The translations under genes were made by a program, and so were the position numbers. The notes below the pieces were generated by a model that ran no database searches, was not told the origin of the DNA, and saw only the letters and a program-made list of their open reading frames with translations. A DNA stretch of 64,000 bases from JAAYEA01 sp012689325 (GTDB lineage: Bacteria; Chloroflexota; Anaerolineae; JAAYEA01): contig DAITVZ010000015.1 in NCBI GenBank assembly GCA_036841525.1, positions 9,916 through 73,915 on the forward strand, given 5' to 3'. How positions within the stretch are numbered: position 1 is the first letter of the stretch; every line of letters begins with the position of its first letter. This document shows, piece by piece, positions 7,149 to 15,708 of the stretch.

Positions 7149-8258
7149 TTAGCTGTAGACAGCAAGGGGTGTGATCCGCATCTCCCAGATCCCCTTGACC
7201 CGATCGATGGGCTCCCACACCTGGGCATATACCTTGAGGGGAATGGACCGGCCAACCGACTGTGCATAGTTCCCGGCATAGTTGGGATCGATGGCATCCT
7301 TGCGCAGCATCATGCCGATTGTTACTCGTCCGATTCCTGCATTCAAGTACTCGTTGACGGGATGCTCAAAAGTGCACTGGTAGGATCCGTCGGGCCCATC
7401 CGAGATGGTGAATTTGCCTTCCATGAGCAACCAGCCGCTCGCCGCTTCCAGGCGAAGAAGCGTCGCTTCCGCCGCCTTCTTCTTCAACAGCGCGCGCTGC
7501 TGTTCGAGTTGCGCGGGGTCCGTGCGCATACCCCATTGCGACTCCAACGCAGCGACGCTCTTGTTGAAAGCATCGAGCTCGGAGAGATCAACATCGGCAG
7601 ACTCCAGGCCCAACGCTACCTGGCCTTCCCTGATCGTCTTTTCCTGGTAGAGACGGAACTTTTCCGCCAAGGAGAGATCAGGGATCTTGTAGGTGCTGAC
7701 GGTTTTGTTCTGGGCCTTTTTGCCGACCTTTGCTCCAAATACCTGGGGGATCGTCCCTGACGCCTCGCCAGTGACCTCCCCGCCAACCTCGCGCGTGATC
7801 TGCTCACTGGTGCGTCGCCTGGAGTAGTCGTTATACAGGCTCTCGATCTGATCCTTGTTCGCAACATGCAGCGACACGGAAGGGATGTTAAGGAACTTTT
7901 TCCCTGGATCGGCTGCAGCAGGGGCCGCAGCTGCAGCCTGTTGTTCAAGTTGGGATACTCTCTGGTCCGTCGCCTGCAGTCGCAGCAAGTACTCATGATC
8001 GGTCGCACGTCTGATCTGTTGGAGCACAAAACCAAGCAGCCCCGCCAGAGCGAAACCAAACAGCAGGCCGGCGAGAAAGATGGTACCTCCTGGCAGCCCT
8101 TCGGGGGCGGCGACAGACCGGGGCCCATCGGGCGATTCTGGAAGGAACTTGGGCGCTATCGCAAGCAGCAAGACAAGGGCTACATACCCGGCTAGCTTGA
8201 CGAGGTTATCCTTCGAGGCTTTCATGGATGGCTTCGCTGACGAGTTGAGCGTTCCCAT
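7149..8258 (-). CDS. Hypothetical membrane protein with cytoplasmic/extracytoplasmic C-terminal domain
   Basis: Not recognised with confidence (369 aa). The start ATG 8258 follows an AGGGAG site. Two membrane segments lie near residues 20-40 (GYVALVLLLAIAPKFL) and 57-78. A short Gln/Ala-rich coil comes next (residues about 95-115), then a soluble domain that opens with SVSLHVANKDQIESLYNDY, runs through a Glu/Gly/Thr-rich part and a charged helical region (residues 200-270), and ends in a beta-rich segment with YQCTFEHPVNEYL. The opening motif recalls proteins with a D-x-x-x-V-x-S-L-Y-x-x-Y pattern of unknown function (DUF6414-like), but I would not assign it. Codon use looks less GC-biased than its neighbours, and the gene is flanked by repeats, so recent acquisition is possible. 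Confidence 0.75.
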   Translation of the reverse strand: MGTLNSSAKPSMKASKDNLVKLAGYVALVLLLAIAPKFLPESPDGPRSVAAPEGLPGGTIFLAGLLFGFALAGLLGFVLQQIRRATDHEYLLRLQATDQRVSQLEQQAAAAAPAAADPGKKFLNIPSVSLHVANKDQIESLYNDYSRRRTSEQITREVGGEVTGEASGTIPQVFGAKVGKKAQNKTVSTYKIPDLSLAEKFRLYQEKTIREGQVALGLESADVDLSELDAFNKSVAALESQWGMRTDPAQLEQQRALLKKKAAEATLLRLEAASGWLLMEGKFTISDGPDGSYQCTFEHPVNEYLNAGIGRVTIGMMLRKDAIDPNYAGNYAQSVGRSIPLKVYAQVWEPIDRVKGIWEMRITPLAVYS

Positions 8259-8470
8259 ACCGCTTATCTCCCTCCGGATCTATGCGCAATCCCGCTTCAC
8301 ACCGAAACCAAGCAACACAGCCGATCGCGGGGCCCAACTCCTCTCGAGCTGATATGGACAGGCGAGAGCCGGTCAGGTCCTGGGTCTTGCGCCCATGATA
8401 CCGCAGGCGTGGGTACGTGTCAAACGCGAAAAAAGACAAGAGGGGCAACCGCCGTCGCCATTCCATGCCG

Positions 8471-8697
8471 CGGTTGCCCCTCCCATATCCATTGTAGGGG
8501 CAGGCCCCCGTGCCTGCCCCGGGTCCCGNNNNNNNNNNNNNNNNNNNNNNNNNNNNNNNNNNNNNNNNNNNNNNNNNNNNNNNNNNNNNNNNNNNNNNNN
8601 NNNNNNNNNNNNNNNNNNNNNNNNNNNNCCCGTGCCTGCCCCGGGTCCCGGCCTGCCCTGGGTCCGGAAGAGGGCGGGCACGGGGGCCCGCCCCTAC
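8471..8697. repeat. GTAGGGGC palindromic repeats around a 100-N gap
   Basis: Before the gap: GTAGGGGCAGGCCCCC-GTGCCTGCCCC. After it: another GTGCCTGCCCCGGGTCCC and the GGGCGGGCAC...GCCCGCCCCTAC hairpin. Bases 8529-8628 are N. The last 22 bp before the gap recur directly after it, so the repeat itself probably broke the assembly. The 200 bp upstream (8259-8470) contain no gene or clear signal. Confidence 0.6.
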
Positions 8698-8698
8698 C

Positions 8699-9289
8699 CT
8701 ATCTCCGCCCGCCGAGGAGCTTTTTCACGAACCCAAAGATCTCGTCCAGCGCCGAGCCGGACTTGTTGGTGTCCAGCATGACGTTGAGCATGCTCAGCAG
8801 GTTGGGGTTCTCCTGCGCCACCACCTGTTGCTGCTGGCCCAGGAACGAGGCCAGGCCGCCCGTGGAAAAACCCTGCTGCTGTTGCTGCTGCCCCAGCGCG
8901 CCCATCAACAGCGGCGCGGCGATCTGCAAAAGCTGCCCCATCTGGTTGGGCTGCAGGCCTGTGTTCTGCGCCAGCCCCTGGGTCACGGCCTGCTGCTGGC
9001 CGCCCAGCACGTGGCCGAGGATCCCCTGCCCGTTGGCGGCCTGGGGATTCGCCAAAAAGCCGCCCAGGTTGCTCAGGATCGAGCCGTCGTGGTCTTCCAC
9101 CAGCGCCTGCTGCAGCGACTGCGCGCCCTGCGGGTTGGAGGCGTTGTTCGCCAGCGCCGACACCAGCAGCGGCACCGCCGCGCCCAGCGCCGATCCGGTG
9201 GTGGACTCGTCCGCGCCGATCTGCTGGCTGATCTGGGAAAGCCCCCCGCCGGAGAGGGTCTGCATCAAAAGGTTGGTCAGTGCGTCCAT
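8699..9289 (-). CDS. DUF937 family protein
   Basis: Soluble helical protein of unknown role (196 aa), similar in type to YidB/DUF937 proteins. It opens MDALTNLLMQTLSGG. Two similar helical repeats follow: residues about 20-105 with SALGAAVPLLVSALANNAS, and residues about 105-165 with QIAAPLLMGALGQ. It ends in a glycine-rich FGFVKKLLGGRR. A polyglutamine stretch (QQQQQQ) lies near residue 140. DUF937 proteins are often small, acidic and abundant, and no enzymatic residues are known for them. Confidence 0.85.
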   Translation of the reverse strand: MDALTNLLMQTLSGGGLSQISQQIGADESTTGSALGAAVPLLVSALANNASNPQGAQSLQQALVEDHDGSILSNLGGFLANPQAANGQGILGHVLGGQQQAVTQGLAQNTGLQPNQMGQLLQIAAPLLMGALGQQQQQQGFSTGGLASFLGQQQQVVAQENPNLLSMLNVMLDTNKSGSALDEIFGFVKKLLGGRR

Positions 9290-9361
9290 TGGTTACTCTC
9301 TTTCTCGAAATGCCCGTCCCCATAGCCGTGTGACCCCTCCAGTGTAGCACCATGCAGGGCA

Positions 9362-9437
9362 ATCGGCAAAACCACGAAATACACCAGATACACCAGACAA
9401 TTCCTCCGATTGCTCGTGTTTTTCGTGTGTTTCGTGG
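9362..9437. repeat. Dispersed inverted repeat (AACCACGAAATACAC type)
   Basis: AAACCACGAAATACACCAG at the left and its near complement (GTGTTTTTCGTGTGTTTCGTGGTT) at the right form an imperfect hairpin. A second copy lies at 59647-59727. It fills the gap between the DUF937 and replication-type genes. Confidence 0.75.
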
Positions 9438-10715
9438 TTATTGCTCCTCCCCCAGCACGAACTCGACGGCCAGCGCCCGCCCGGCGGCCAGCTCCAGCGC
9501 CTCCTCCACGACCCGGCGCAGGCGATGGTCGAGCCAATCGCGGGTGTAGGGGTGGTCCACGGCGACCACGGCGGACCCCTCCCCCAGCGCCACCAGCGCC
9601 GTGTGCCCGGCCAGGTAGCGCTGATGCGTCGCCGCGGGCAACTGCAGCGCCAGCTCCCCCAGCGCCGCCTCCCACAGCCGCGCCGTCTCGGCGCCGACGC
9701 CGTGCCGCTGGGCCATCCGCTGGACGAAATCGGGCGGCAGCTCGCGCCGGGGCAGCGGCTCGGGCGGGGCGGCGGCAGCCTCCTCCGGAGCCCGAGCAGG
9801 CGGCGGTCCGGCGGCGTACCCCTCCTCGATGGCGCTCCGCAAGAGGCCGGGCGGGTTGCGGATACCGTCGGGATCGTCGCGCAGCCGCGTGTCCAGCCAG
9901 GCAAGCTGCTCCCGGATGCGGGCGGCGGGGTGCTCGCGCGCCAGCTCCCGGGCCGCCTTGGGCGTGATCCCGCGCTCGATCAGGGCTCGGACCAGAACAT
10001 CACCATCATGTTCGATCTGGATGTCTCTATTTGGATTGGGGTCATTTTTTGACCCACTTGGGGGGTCATTTTTTGACCCACTTGGCGCAGGTGGGTCATT
10101 TTTTGACCCACCTTGTGGGTCATTGGGCCACCCGCTGCGCGGGTCGCCTCCTGACTCACCTTGCAGATCATCGAGCGGCTCGCCTGGCGCGGGCTGGGGC
10201 GCCTGCTCGGCCTTCCAGTGGGCGTACGCGAGGCAGCGCCCGTGGACGGGGCAGGTGGGGCACTCGGAGCCGCCCGACCACGCCACGAACTCGGCGCGGG
10301 CCAGCGGATCGTGGACAAAGGCGAGATAGGAGCCGCGCTGCACCGAGAGGGGCTCGCCCCGGCGGCGGGCCGTCTGGCGGAGCGCCGCCCACTCGTCTTC
10401 GCCCAGCACGTCGCTGGCGCGGGCCAGCACCAACAGCCCCGCCCGCACCAGCCGCGCGCGGATGCTCGCCAGGGTGGCGCGGTGGCGGATGCCGTGCGCC
10501 GCCTGGATGGCCGCCTGGCCGGTCCAGCCATAGCCCGCCAGCTCGGCGTAGGCGCCGCCGCCGTGCTGGTGCAGCCGGTACCAGTTCCAGAGGGCGATCC
10601 CCTCCAGCCCCAGCAGGCGGCCGTAGCAATAGTGCATCTCGCGATAGACCAGGGCGAAATCTTCCTGGCGCTGGCGCAGCCGCAGCCGCGCGGCGGGCGA
10701 TTTCGGTAGCGACAT
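9438..10715 (-). CDS. Phage/plasmid-type replication protein with DnaA-N-like C-terminal domain
   Basis: Probable DNA-replication protein of the phage-like element (425 aa). The N-terminal part (to about residue 150) looks like a helical DNA-binding region (ALWNWYRLHQHGGGAYAELA, then TLASIRARLVRAGLLVLAR). A four-cysteine/His cluster (ECPTCPVHGRCLAYAHW) may bind a metal. A low-complexity linker with three GSKNDPP repeats follows. The last 90 residues (WEAALGELALQLPAAT...DWLDHRLRRVVEEAL) resemble the N-terminal domain of DnaA, used to contact helicase or other initiator proteins. The linker DNA holds palindromic iterons, as in phages whose origin lies inside the initiator gene. It is last in the minus-strand phage-like block. 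Confidence 0.6.
   Translation of the reverse strand: MSLPKSPAARLRLRQRQEDFALVYREMHYCYGRLLGLEGIALWNWYRLHQHGGGAYAELAGYGWTGQAAIQAAHGIRHRATLASIRARLVRAGLLVLARASDVLGEDEWAALRQTARRRGEPLSVQRGSYLAFVHDPLARAEFVAWSGGSECPTCPVHGRCLAYAHWKAEQAPQPAPGEPLDDLQGESGGDPRSGWPNDPQGGSKNDPPAPSGSKNDPPSGSKNDPNPNRDIQIEHDGDVLVRALIERGITPKAARELAREHPAARIREQLAWLDTRLRDDPDGIRNPPGLLRSAIEEGYAAGPPPARAPEEAAAAPPEPLPRRELPPDFVQRMAQRHGVGAETARLWEAALGELALQLPAATHQRYLAGHTALVALGEGSAVVAVDHPYTRDWLDHRLRRVVEEALELAAGRALAVEFVLGEEQ
10039..10122. repeat. Palindromic iterons inside the replication gene (candidate origin)
   Basis: Three copies of the palindrome GGGTCA-TTTTT-TGACCC (10039-10055, 10063-10079, 10093-10109) and a fourth half site GGGTCA at 10117-10122, spaced 24, 30 and 24 bp. 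Each centre is a T-run. They encode the GSKNDPP linker repeats. The layout resembles lambda-type origins that lie inside the initiator gene. The origin function is inference. Confidence 0.6.
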
Positions 10716-10734
10716 GGGCAGTCCTTTGCGCGCA

Positions 10735-11049
10735 TGGCAAGGGTGTGGCGCGAGCCATCGCGCCGGTGTAGCAGCCTGATGTGTGGCAGCCTGTGGTGTG
10801 GCAGCTCGATGTGTAGCCGCCTGTGTGTGGCAGCTCGATGTGTAGCTGCCTGTGTGTGCGGCTGCCTGTGTGTGGCTGCTTGCGCGATTGCCCAGCGACC
10901 TTGGCGTTGCGACCGCCGCGCCGGAACGAATGAATTCGTCACTACCCGGACGGAACGAATGAATTCGTCACCACCCGGATGGAGCCAGGTAGCGGCGGCT
11001 TGAGCCGCCCCGGGCTCCGAGCTTGTTGCGTGGCTGCCCATCTCCCGCC
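10735..11049. repeat. Short repeats between replication and tail-type genes
   Basis: This gene-free stretch holds several copies of TGTGTGGCAGC and GCTCGATGTGTAG (10780-10870). Near 10921 and 10950 it has two copies of CGGAACGAATGAATTCGTCAC, each containing the palindrome ACGAATGAATTCGT. No promoter or ORF with a ribosome-binding site is seen. Confidence 0.55.
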
Positions 11050-13233
11050 CTAGCGCGCGAGGAGGCCGACGCGGGAGGAGTAGAGGGCGCGCCTGCTGTC
11101 GTAGCGCAGCAGCAGAGATCCCACGCGGCGGGAGATCGCGGCGGTGCTGAGCCGGGGGTCGGTGATGGTGATCCTGTCCCATAGCTCGAGGCCGGGGACG
11201 AGGGGCACGGTGACATAGCCGCTGCGGGTCTGCCACATGCCGCGGTAGGTGTCGCCCTCCACGGCGTTGAGGGCGGGTGCGCTGGCCGCCAGGGCGGTGA
11301 GGTCGTCGATGCTGTCGACGAGGCGACCGGCTACGGCCGCCGTGGCGGCGTCCACCCACTCCACGGCGTAGGTCCCGGAGGCGGTGCGCGCCCTGGCGCG
11401 GTTGACGCCTCCGGCGCTCACGCCGTAGGCGGCGCGCTCCACCTCGGCGCCCACGTCCCACAAGCTCGTCGTTGCTTGGTCGGCGGGCTTGGTGCAAAGC
11501 AAGCCAGAGCTCGAACTCTGCCGCAAAACCGCTCCGGCATATACGAGCAGTTTATAGAGCTGCTCCAGGGCGGTGGTCCCGGCGTTGACGGTGTAGACGT
11601 GGAACGGTATTTCATCGTGCGGGATCCACTCGGGCCGCCAGCGCCAGGCCTCGCCCTGGCGGGGGCCTTGGGTCATCGTCGTGTTGTTGACGGTCTGGCC
11701 GAAAGCGGCGTTGCCGTCGGTGGTCAGGGTCTGCCCGGCCGCGCGGGCGGCCAAGACCTTGAGCAGGTAAAAGATGGTCTGGTTGCTCCAGGCCATGGTG
11801 TGGGGCGCGGTCCACTGCTCGAGCATCCGCCAGATGCCCACGCAGTGCAAGCGTAGCCTGCTCGATGGCCCGCTCCCGTCCACCGGGTTCAGGTAGAGGA
11901 GCTCGGCGGTCTCGATCCAAAAGAGGGGCTGGAGCAGCTGCTCGGGTCCGGCGCTGGTGACGTACCCGAGATAAAGCTGGGCCTCGGCGAACGGGCGAAT
12001 CGGCGCGCCCGTTTCGCCGTCCGTCCCAAAGCTGGCGAACTGGTTCCCGCGGTTGTCGAGGTCGACCGTCATATACGAGTAGCGTTCCCCGACCGCGACG
12101 GTGAAATCCAAGACATCGCCATACTCGGCGTAGGTGTTGGCGTTGGCGGCGGAGTAGGTCCTGGCGCGGTGTATCTCGTTCTCCAGCGCATAGATGAGCC
12201 AAAGCTGGCCGTCCTCGTCGGTCCATTCGGCCATTCCTCCGGCGATAAAGTCCACCATGTCCATGTCGATCAGCGAGGTCCAGCCCCAGAAGGCCCAGTT
12301 GTGGGTGGAGGTCGTTCCGTAGTAGCCGCCGATGTTGCGGTAGATCGACGCGGAATAGCTGTTGTTCGTCCCGTAGTCGGTCCATTGCTCGATGATGGCG
12401 AGGTGGAGCATACCGTCGGCGGACCAGCAGAGCGTGGGGGCGTGGAGCGCCAGGTTGGCGACGGGCCCGCCGATGGGGAGCACGTCCGTCCGGGCGGCTG
12501 ACCAGGTGTTGAGGGTCGCACGGTACTCGACCACGGAGCAGTAAAAGTCTCCGCTGGAGTCCTGGTAGGTGACCGCAAAGATGTAGCGATCTTGGGCGGC
12601 GTAGTAGGCCGCGGCGAGGCCGCAAGCGGCATACCAGGGGATGAGCCCGGCGGGCGAGGAGATACGCGCGGACCAGCCGCCCGCGCCCTGGATCATGCCC
12701 GAGATGTAGTAGCTGCCCGCGTTCTCGCGGAGGTACCAGAAGTCGCCTTTGCCCGCGGAGGCGAGGCAGCGGTTGGTGTCGGGGACGTCGGAGCCGGTCA
12801 GGGTGTCGAGCACGGCGGGGCTGCCGTAGGTCGCGCCGTCGTCGGTGGAGGCGGCGACGGCGACGCGGAGCGTCCCGGCGCTGTTCTGCCAGTGGTAGAG
12901 GTAGGTGGTCCCGGCGGTGTAGCCCTTGGCGAGAGCGAGCTGGCTCCCGGCCTCGACGCCCGTCAGGGCGGCGGTCCAGCTCCACCAACCGGCGGCGGCG
13001 GTGGGATCGGCGATCTGCTGGCGCTCGATGGCGGTGCCATTGACGCGGGCGCGGGCGATCTTGGCCGGGTCGACCTGGCCGATGCACAGGCGCGTCGACT
13101 TGGCGGTGGGCGTTCCGGTGTTGGTGTGCCACGCCGCCCAGCGGCGCTCCTTGTCGCGGACGATCAAGGTCACGGCGGGGACGCGCTTGCGGGCGCGTGC
13201 GGCGGCGGCGAGGGTGGCGGTTTGGCTTTGCAT
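11050..13233 (-). CDS. Large tail-type/minor structural protein of the phage-like element
   Basis: Probable virion surface or tail protein (727 aa). The first 90 residues include VPAVTLIVRDKERRWAAWH. Residues about 85-420 are rich in Trp, Tyr, Ser and Thr, with repeated patterns such as LRVAVAASTDDGATYGS and LCWSADGMLHLAIIEQW that suggest a sialidase-like beta-propeller. The C-terminal 200 residues (from VYTVNAGTTALEQLYKLL to the end) resemble the hub-like domains of minor tail proteins. It has no signal peptide. It is the largest gene of the block. In a module without a tail tube it may be the receptor-binding or spike component. Exact family unknown. Confidence 0.6.
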   Translation of the reverse strand: MQSQTATLAAAARARKRVPAVTLIVRDKERRWAAWHTNTGTPTAKSTRLCIGQVDPAKIARARVNGTAIERQQIADPTAAAGWWSWTAALTGVEAGSQLALAKGYTAGTTYLYHWQNSAGTLRVAVAASTDDGATYGSPAVLDTLTGSDVPDTNRCLASAGKGDFWYLRENAGSYYISGMIQGAGGWSARISSPAGLIPWYAACGLAAAYYAAQDRYIFAVTYQDSSGDFYCSVVEYRATLNTWSAARTDVLPIGGPVANLALHAPTLCWSADGMLHLAIIEQWTDYGTNNSYSASIYRNIGGYYGTTSTHNWAFWGWTSLIDMDMVDFIAGGMAEWTDEDGQLWLIYALENEIHRARTYSAANANTYAEYGDVLDFTVAVGERYSYMTVDLDNRGNQFASFGTDGETGAPIRPFAEAQLYLGYVTSAGPEQLLQPLFWIETAELLYLNPVDGSGPSSRLRLHCVGIWRMLEQWTAPHTMAWSNQTIFYLLKVLAARAAGQTLTTDGNAAFGQTVNNTTMTQGPRQGEAWRWRPEWIPHDEIPFHVYTVNAGTTALEQLYKLLVYAGAVLRQSSSSGLLCTKPADQATTSLWDVGAEVERAAYGVSAGGVNRARARTASGTYAVEWVDAATAAVAGRLVDSIDDLTALAASAPALNAVEGDTYRGMWQTRSGYVTVPLVPGLELWDRITITDPRLSTAAISRRVGSLLLRYDSRRALYSSRVGLLAR

Positions 13234-13256
13234 GGTGAACCTCGTTTCAGCTTACA

Positions 13257-13637
13257 AGTCGAAGGTCGAAAGTCCCAAGTCGAACGTCGAACGTCGGGAC
13301 CCGGACGCCGGNNNNNNNNNNNNNNNNNNNNNNNNNNNNNNNNNNNNNNNNNNNNNNNNNNNNNNNNNNNNNNNNNNNNNNNNNNNNNNNNNNNNNNNNN
13401 NNNNNNNNNNNAGTCGAAGGTCGAAAGTCCCAAGTCGAACGTCGAACGTCGGGACCCGGACGCCGGACGGTGGGCGCCGGACGTTGGCCGCCGGGCGTAG
13501 GGGCCGCCCCCGACTGTGGCCGCCCCCGACTGTGGCCGCCCCCGACGGCATTCCATGCCGCCCGGCATTCCATGCCGCCCGGCATTCCATGCCGCATCGG
13601 CATTCCATGCCGCATCGGCATTCCATGCCGCATCGGC
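13257..13637. repeat. AGTCGAAGGTC and GGCATTCCATGCC repeats around a 100-N gap
   Basis: Bases 13257-13311 and 13412-13466 are the same 55 bp and flank the N run 13312-13411. This is what scaffolding across a 55-bp overlap would leave, so the gap is probably false. Further on, CCCCGACTGTGGCCGC occurs in tandem (13507-13548). The palindrome GGCATTCCATGCC occurs five times (about 13549-13630). No gene is seen. Confidence 0.8.
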
Positions 13638-14006
13638 CTATTCCCACCGGCGGGCGCGGAGCTTGAGCGCCAATTGCTCGTTGGAGCGCGGCCCGGCGCC
13701 CAGCAGCCCAAACAGGTCATAGACCGTCTCGCGGCCAAAGGTGGCGATGGTGGCGCCGAGAAAGCCGTTCCACAGCACGGCAAAGGCGACGCCGCGGGTG
13801 GGCGGCAGCGCGGCCAGGTAGGCCCCCAGCCCTTGCAGCGCCAGCGACAGCGCCAGCAGCAACAGCGGCCGCCAGCGCCAGTCCTTCAGGTAGCGCTCCA
13901 GCCAGAGGGCCAGCAGCAGCGCCACGGCCCCCGCGGCGGCGGGGTTCAAGAGCCCCTCCGGCGTGGCGGGGAGCTCGGGCAGGGGCGGCATCACAGAGGT
14001 GCGCAT
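13638..14006 (-). CDS. Holin-like small membrane protein
   Basis: Small membrane protein (122 aa) starting at ATG 14006 behind AAAGGAG. The first 25 residues are Pro/Leu-rich, then comes a hydrophobic segment GAVALLLALWLERYL and a second long one (PLLLLALSLALQGLGAYLAAL). A third, weaker segment (AFAVLWNGFLGATIATFG) is followed by a basic tail. Size, topology and position between virion genes fit a phage holin or a membrane accessory protein. No signature proves it. Confidence 0.5.
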   Translation of the reverse strand: MRTSVMPPLPELPATPEGLLNPAAAGAVALLLALWLERYLKDWRWRPLLLLALSLALQGLGAYLAALPPTRGVAFAVLWNGFLGATIATFGRETVYDLFGLLGAGPRSNEQLALKLRARRWE

Positions 14007-14022
14007 GGGGCTCCTTTCGGAC

Positions 14023-14104
14023 GAGTTACAGGTTGCAGGCTGCAAGTCGAATGTCCAAGGTCGAAAGTCGGGAGGTCCCCCCCTACATAAGGGTGGGGGA
14101 ATCT
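14023..14104. repeat. GTTGCAGG / TCGAAAGTC repeat tract
   Basis: ACAGGTTGCAGGCTGCAAGTCGA-type words followed by TCGAATGTCC and GTCGAAAGTCGG. Related tracts occur at 13257-13466, 14806-14860 and 15600-15665, so the same repeat marks four junctions of the phage-like block. Confidence 0.6.
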
Positions 14105-14107
14105 CCC

Positions 14108-14785
14108 CTACCGGCTGACCAGGTGGTACTCGCGGCCGTAGAGGTCGCCGCGGTCCCACTTGTCCACCGGCCAGGACTTGGGCGCGGTGTCGCCGCGCTG
14201 CGCCTGCCGGTCCAGCGCGCCGAGCTGCGCCAGGGCGTTGCCGAGCCGCCGCTGCGCCTCGCTGGCCCAGTGCGCCGGCGTCCAGTCGCTGACGTTGATC
14301 TCGCCGATGCAGTCGGCGGCGCGCTGCTCGCAGGCATAGCCCGCCGCCAGCGCCAGCACGATCTCTTCCTGCGCCGCCGCCAGCGTGGTGGCGGTGGCCG
14401 AGTCCAGCCCGCTGAGGGCGTGCTGGGCCAGGTAAAAGACCCGCGCCTGGTCCCCCGTGGCGGGGAGGTCGGCGATGTCCAGGTAGAGCACCGCGTCGGT
14501 GAGCATCCGCCAGTTGGCGACGTTGGGCGGGTACTCGGGCGCGGCGCTGGTGTACGGGTGCCAGACGCCCGTCACGGCCAGCAGCCCCGTCAGGCTCAGC
14601 GTCGCCTCGCGGCTGCCGGCGGTCAGCGTCACGTCGGCGACGGCGCGCCGCGGCGAATAGCTGCTGAACAGGTGCAGCGCCTGGCGCAGCGCCCGGGTCA
14701 GTTGGGCGGTGGACCAGTACGCGTTGGACGTGTCCATGAGGGCCTTTTCCAGCTCGTCCAGCGCTTCGGCCAGGGTGTAGGGCAT
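14108..14785 (-). CDS. Head-tail connector-like virion protein
   Basis: Probable head-completion or connector protein (225 aa). The start ATG 14785 follows GGAGG. It opens with a helical stretch (YTLAEALDELEKALMDTS, then WSTAQLTRALRQALHLFSSY) typical of gp6/gp15-like connectors. A beta-rich middle follows (AVADVTLTAGSREATLSLTGL), then a long helical C-terminus with EIVLALAAGYACEQRAADC and SEAQRRLGNALAQLGALD. Its position after the capsid gene fits this role. Family assignment is by pattern and context only. Confidence 0.55.
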   Translation of the reverse strand: MPYTLAEALDELEKALMDTSNAYWSTAQLTRALRQALHLFSSYSPRRAVADVTLTAGSREATLSLTGLLAVTGVWHPYTSAAPEYPPNVANWRMLTDAVLYLDIADLPATGDQARVFYLAQHALSGLDSATATTLAAAQEEIVLALAAGYACEQRAADCIGEINVSDWTPAHWASEAQRRLGNALAQLGALDRQAQRGDTAPKSWPVDKWDRGDLYGREYHLVSR

Positions 14786-14805
14786 GGGGGCCTCCGGGAT
14801 AGAGT

Positions 14806-14860
14806 TTCAGGTTGCAGGTGACAGGTTGCAGGTCGAACGTCGAGCGTCAACGGCCGGATG
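14806..14860. repeat. GTTTCAGGTTGCAGG repeat tract
   Basis: GTTTCAGGTTGCAGGTGACAGGTTGCAGG followed by TCGAACGTCGAGCGTC. Same family as at 14023 and 15600. Confidence 0.6.
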
Positions 14861-15094
14861 TCAAGGGTCGGAAGGCGGGTGGAGCGTGATGGCGGGCTCG
14901 GGCTGGGCCAGGGCCGCGGCGAGCTCGCGGAGGCGCTGGCGCGCCTGGTCGGCGACGGCCTCCAGCTCTGCGCGGGTGGCGCGCTCGTGGTAGCGGATCG
15001 CCACCGAGAAGCGGCGCCGCGGGTCGCGCAGGACGATGGCGTGGTGCGCCCCGTCCCGGATGTAGGACACGGGCAAGAGTTGGATCGCTTCCAT
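14861..15094 (-). CDS. Small hypothetical protein of the phage-like block
   Basis: 77 aa, ATG 15094 behind AGGAGG. The first half is beta-like (IQLLPVSYIRDGAHHAIVLR) and the second half is a helix (RATRAELEAVADQARQRLRELAAAL), ending Pro-rich. It is not recognised. Its position between a decoration-like protein and the connector-like protein suggests a virion or head-completion role. Confidence 0.55.
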   Translation of the reverse strand: MEAIQLLPVSYIRDGAHHAIVLRDPRRRFSVAIRYHERATRAELEAVADQARQRLRELAAALAQPEPAITLHPPSDP

Positions 15095-15116
15095 GTCGGC
15101 CTCCTGGCGGAATCGA

Positions 15117-15209
15117 CCTGACAGGTTCCCGGCGAGTCCTGGTATGGGAGCCGCCTCGCCAGGGGGGCGAGACGTTCCGCAGCGGCGGGCCTGTCTGGAA
15201 CCTGTCAGG
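15117..15209. repeat. Inverted repeat CCTGACAGGTTCC
   Basis: Perfect 13-bp arms at 15117-15129 and 15197-15209 enclosing 67 bp of GC-rich sequence. Related CTGACAGG words lie near 19357, 19433 and 19589. It separates two small virion genes and could act as a terminator or RNA-processing hairpin. Confidence 0.65.
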
Positions 15210-15219
15210 TCATCCTCTC

Positions 15220-15585
15220 CTACGCGTCCAGCAGCGCCCAGATGATGGCGGTGAAATCGGCCGTGGGGGTGCTGCCGCCGGTGAAATTGACGTCGATCTC
15301 CACGTCCGAGCCCGCGGCGACATAGACGGGCGTCTCGCTACCGCCAAAGGTGGGCGTGTACCACGCGCCGGGCGTCCCGGCGGTGGAGGCGGCCAGGGCG
15401 GTGATGACGTCGCTGCCGTCGTCCTGGATGTCGATGGTAAAGGCGCTGGGGCTGCCGGTGATGGCCTCGGCGCACAGGCTCACGCCGACGATGGTCATGC
15501 CGCAGGGGGCGTCGAACTCGACGACGCCGTCCGCGTCGGCTTGGGCCTCCAGCGTAAAGGTCAGGGGCACGAGCAATTCGCGCAT
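15220..15585 (-). CDS. Small beta-rich virion (decoration-like) protein
   Basis: 121 aa, ATG 15585 behind GGAGG. The sequence is rich in Thr, Ala, Asp and Val with alternating hydrophobic patterns (ELLVPLTFTLEAQADADG, then VYVAAGSDVEIDVNFTGG), so it is probably one beta-sandwich. It lies directly after the protease-capsid gene, where phages encode head decoration or stabilising proteins. No family motif is recognised. Confidence 0.6.
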   Translation of the reverse strand: MRELLVPLTFTLEAQADADGVVEFDAPCGMTIVGVSLCAEAITGSPSAFTIDIQDDGSDVITALAASTAGTPGAWYTPTFGGSETPVYVAAGSDVEIDVNFTGGSTPTADFTAIIWALLDA

Positions 15586-15599
15586 GGGTCCTCCGATCG

Positions 15600-15708
15600 A
15601 GTTTCAGGTTGCAGGTTTCAGGTTGCAGGTCGGAACGGGTCGAAAGTCGCAGGTCGAACGTCGGGAGCCGCTCCGCCTTGAGCGCGATACGCGATATGCG
15701 ATCCGCGC
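15600..15708. repeat. GTTTCAGGTTGCAGG and GCGATA repeat tract
   Basis: Two GTTTCAGGTTGCAGG words, then TCGAAAGTCGCAGGTCGAACGTC, then GCGCGATACGCGATATGCGATCC. The last element recurs in 52965-53050. It sits between the capsid and decoration-like genes. Confidence 0.6.
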
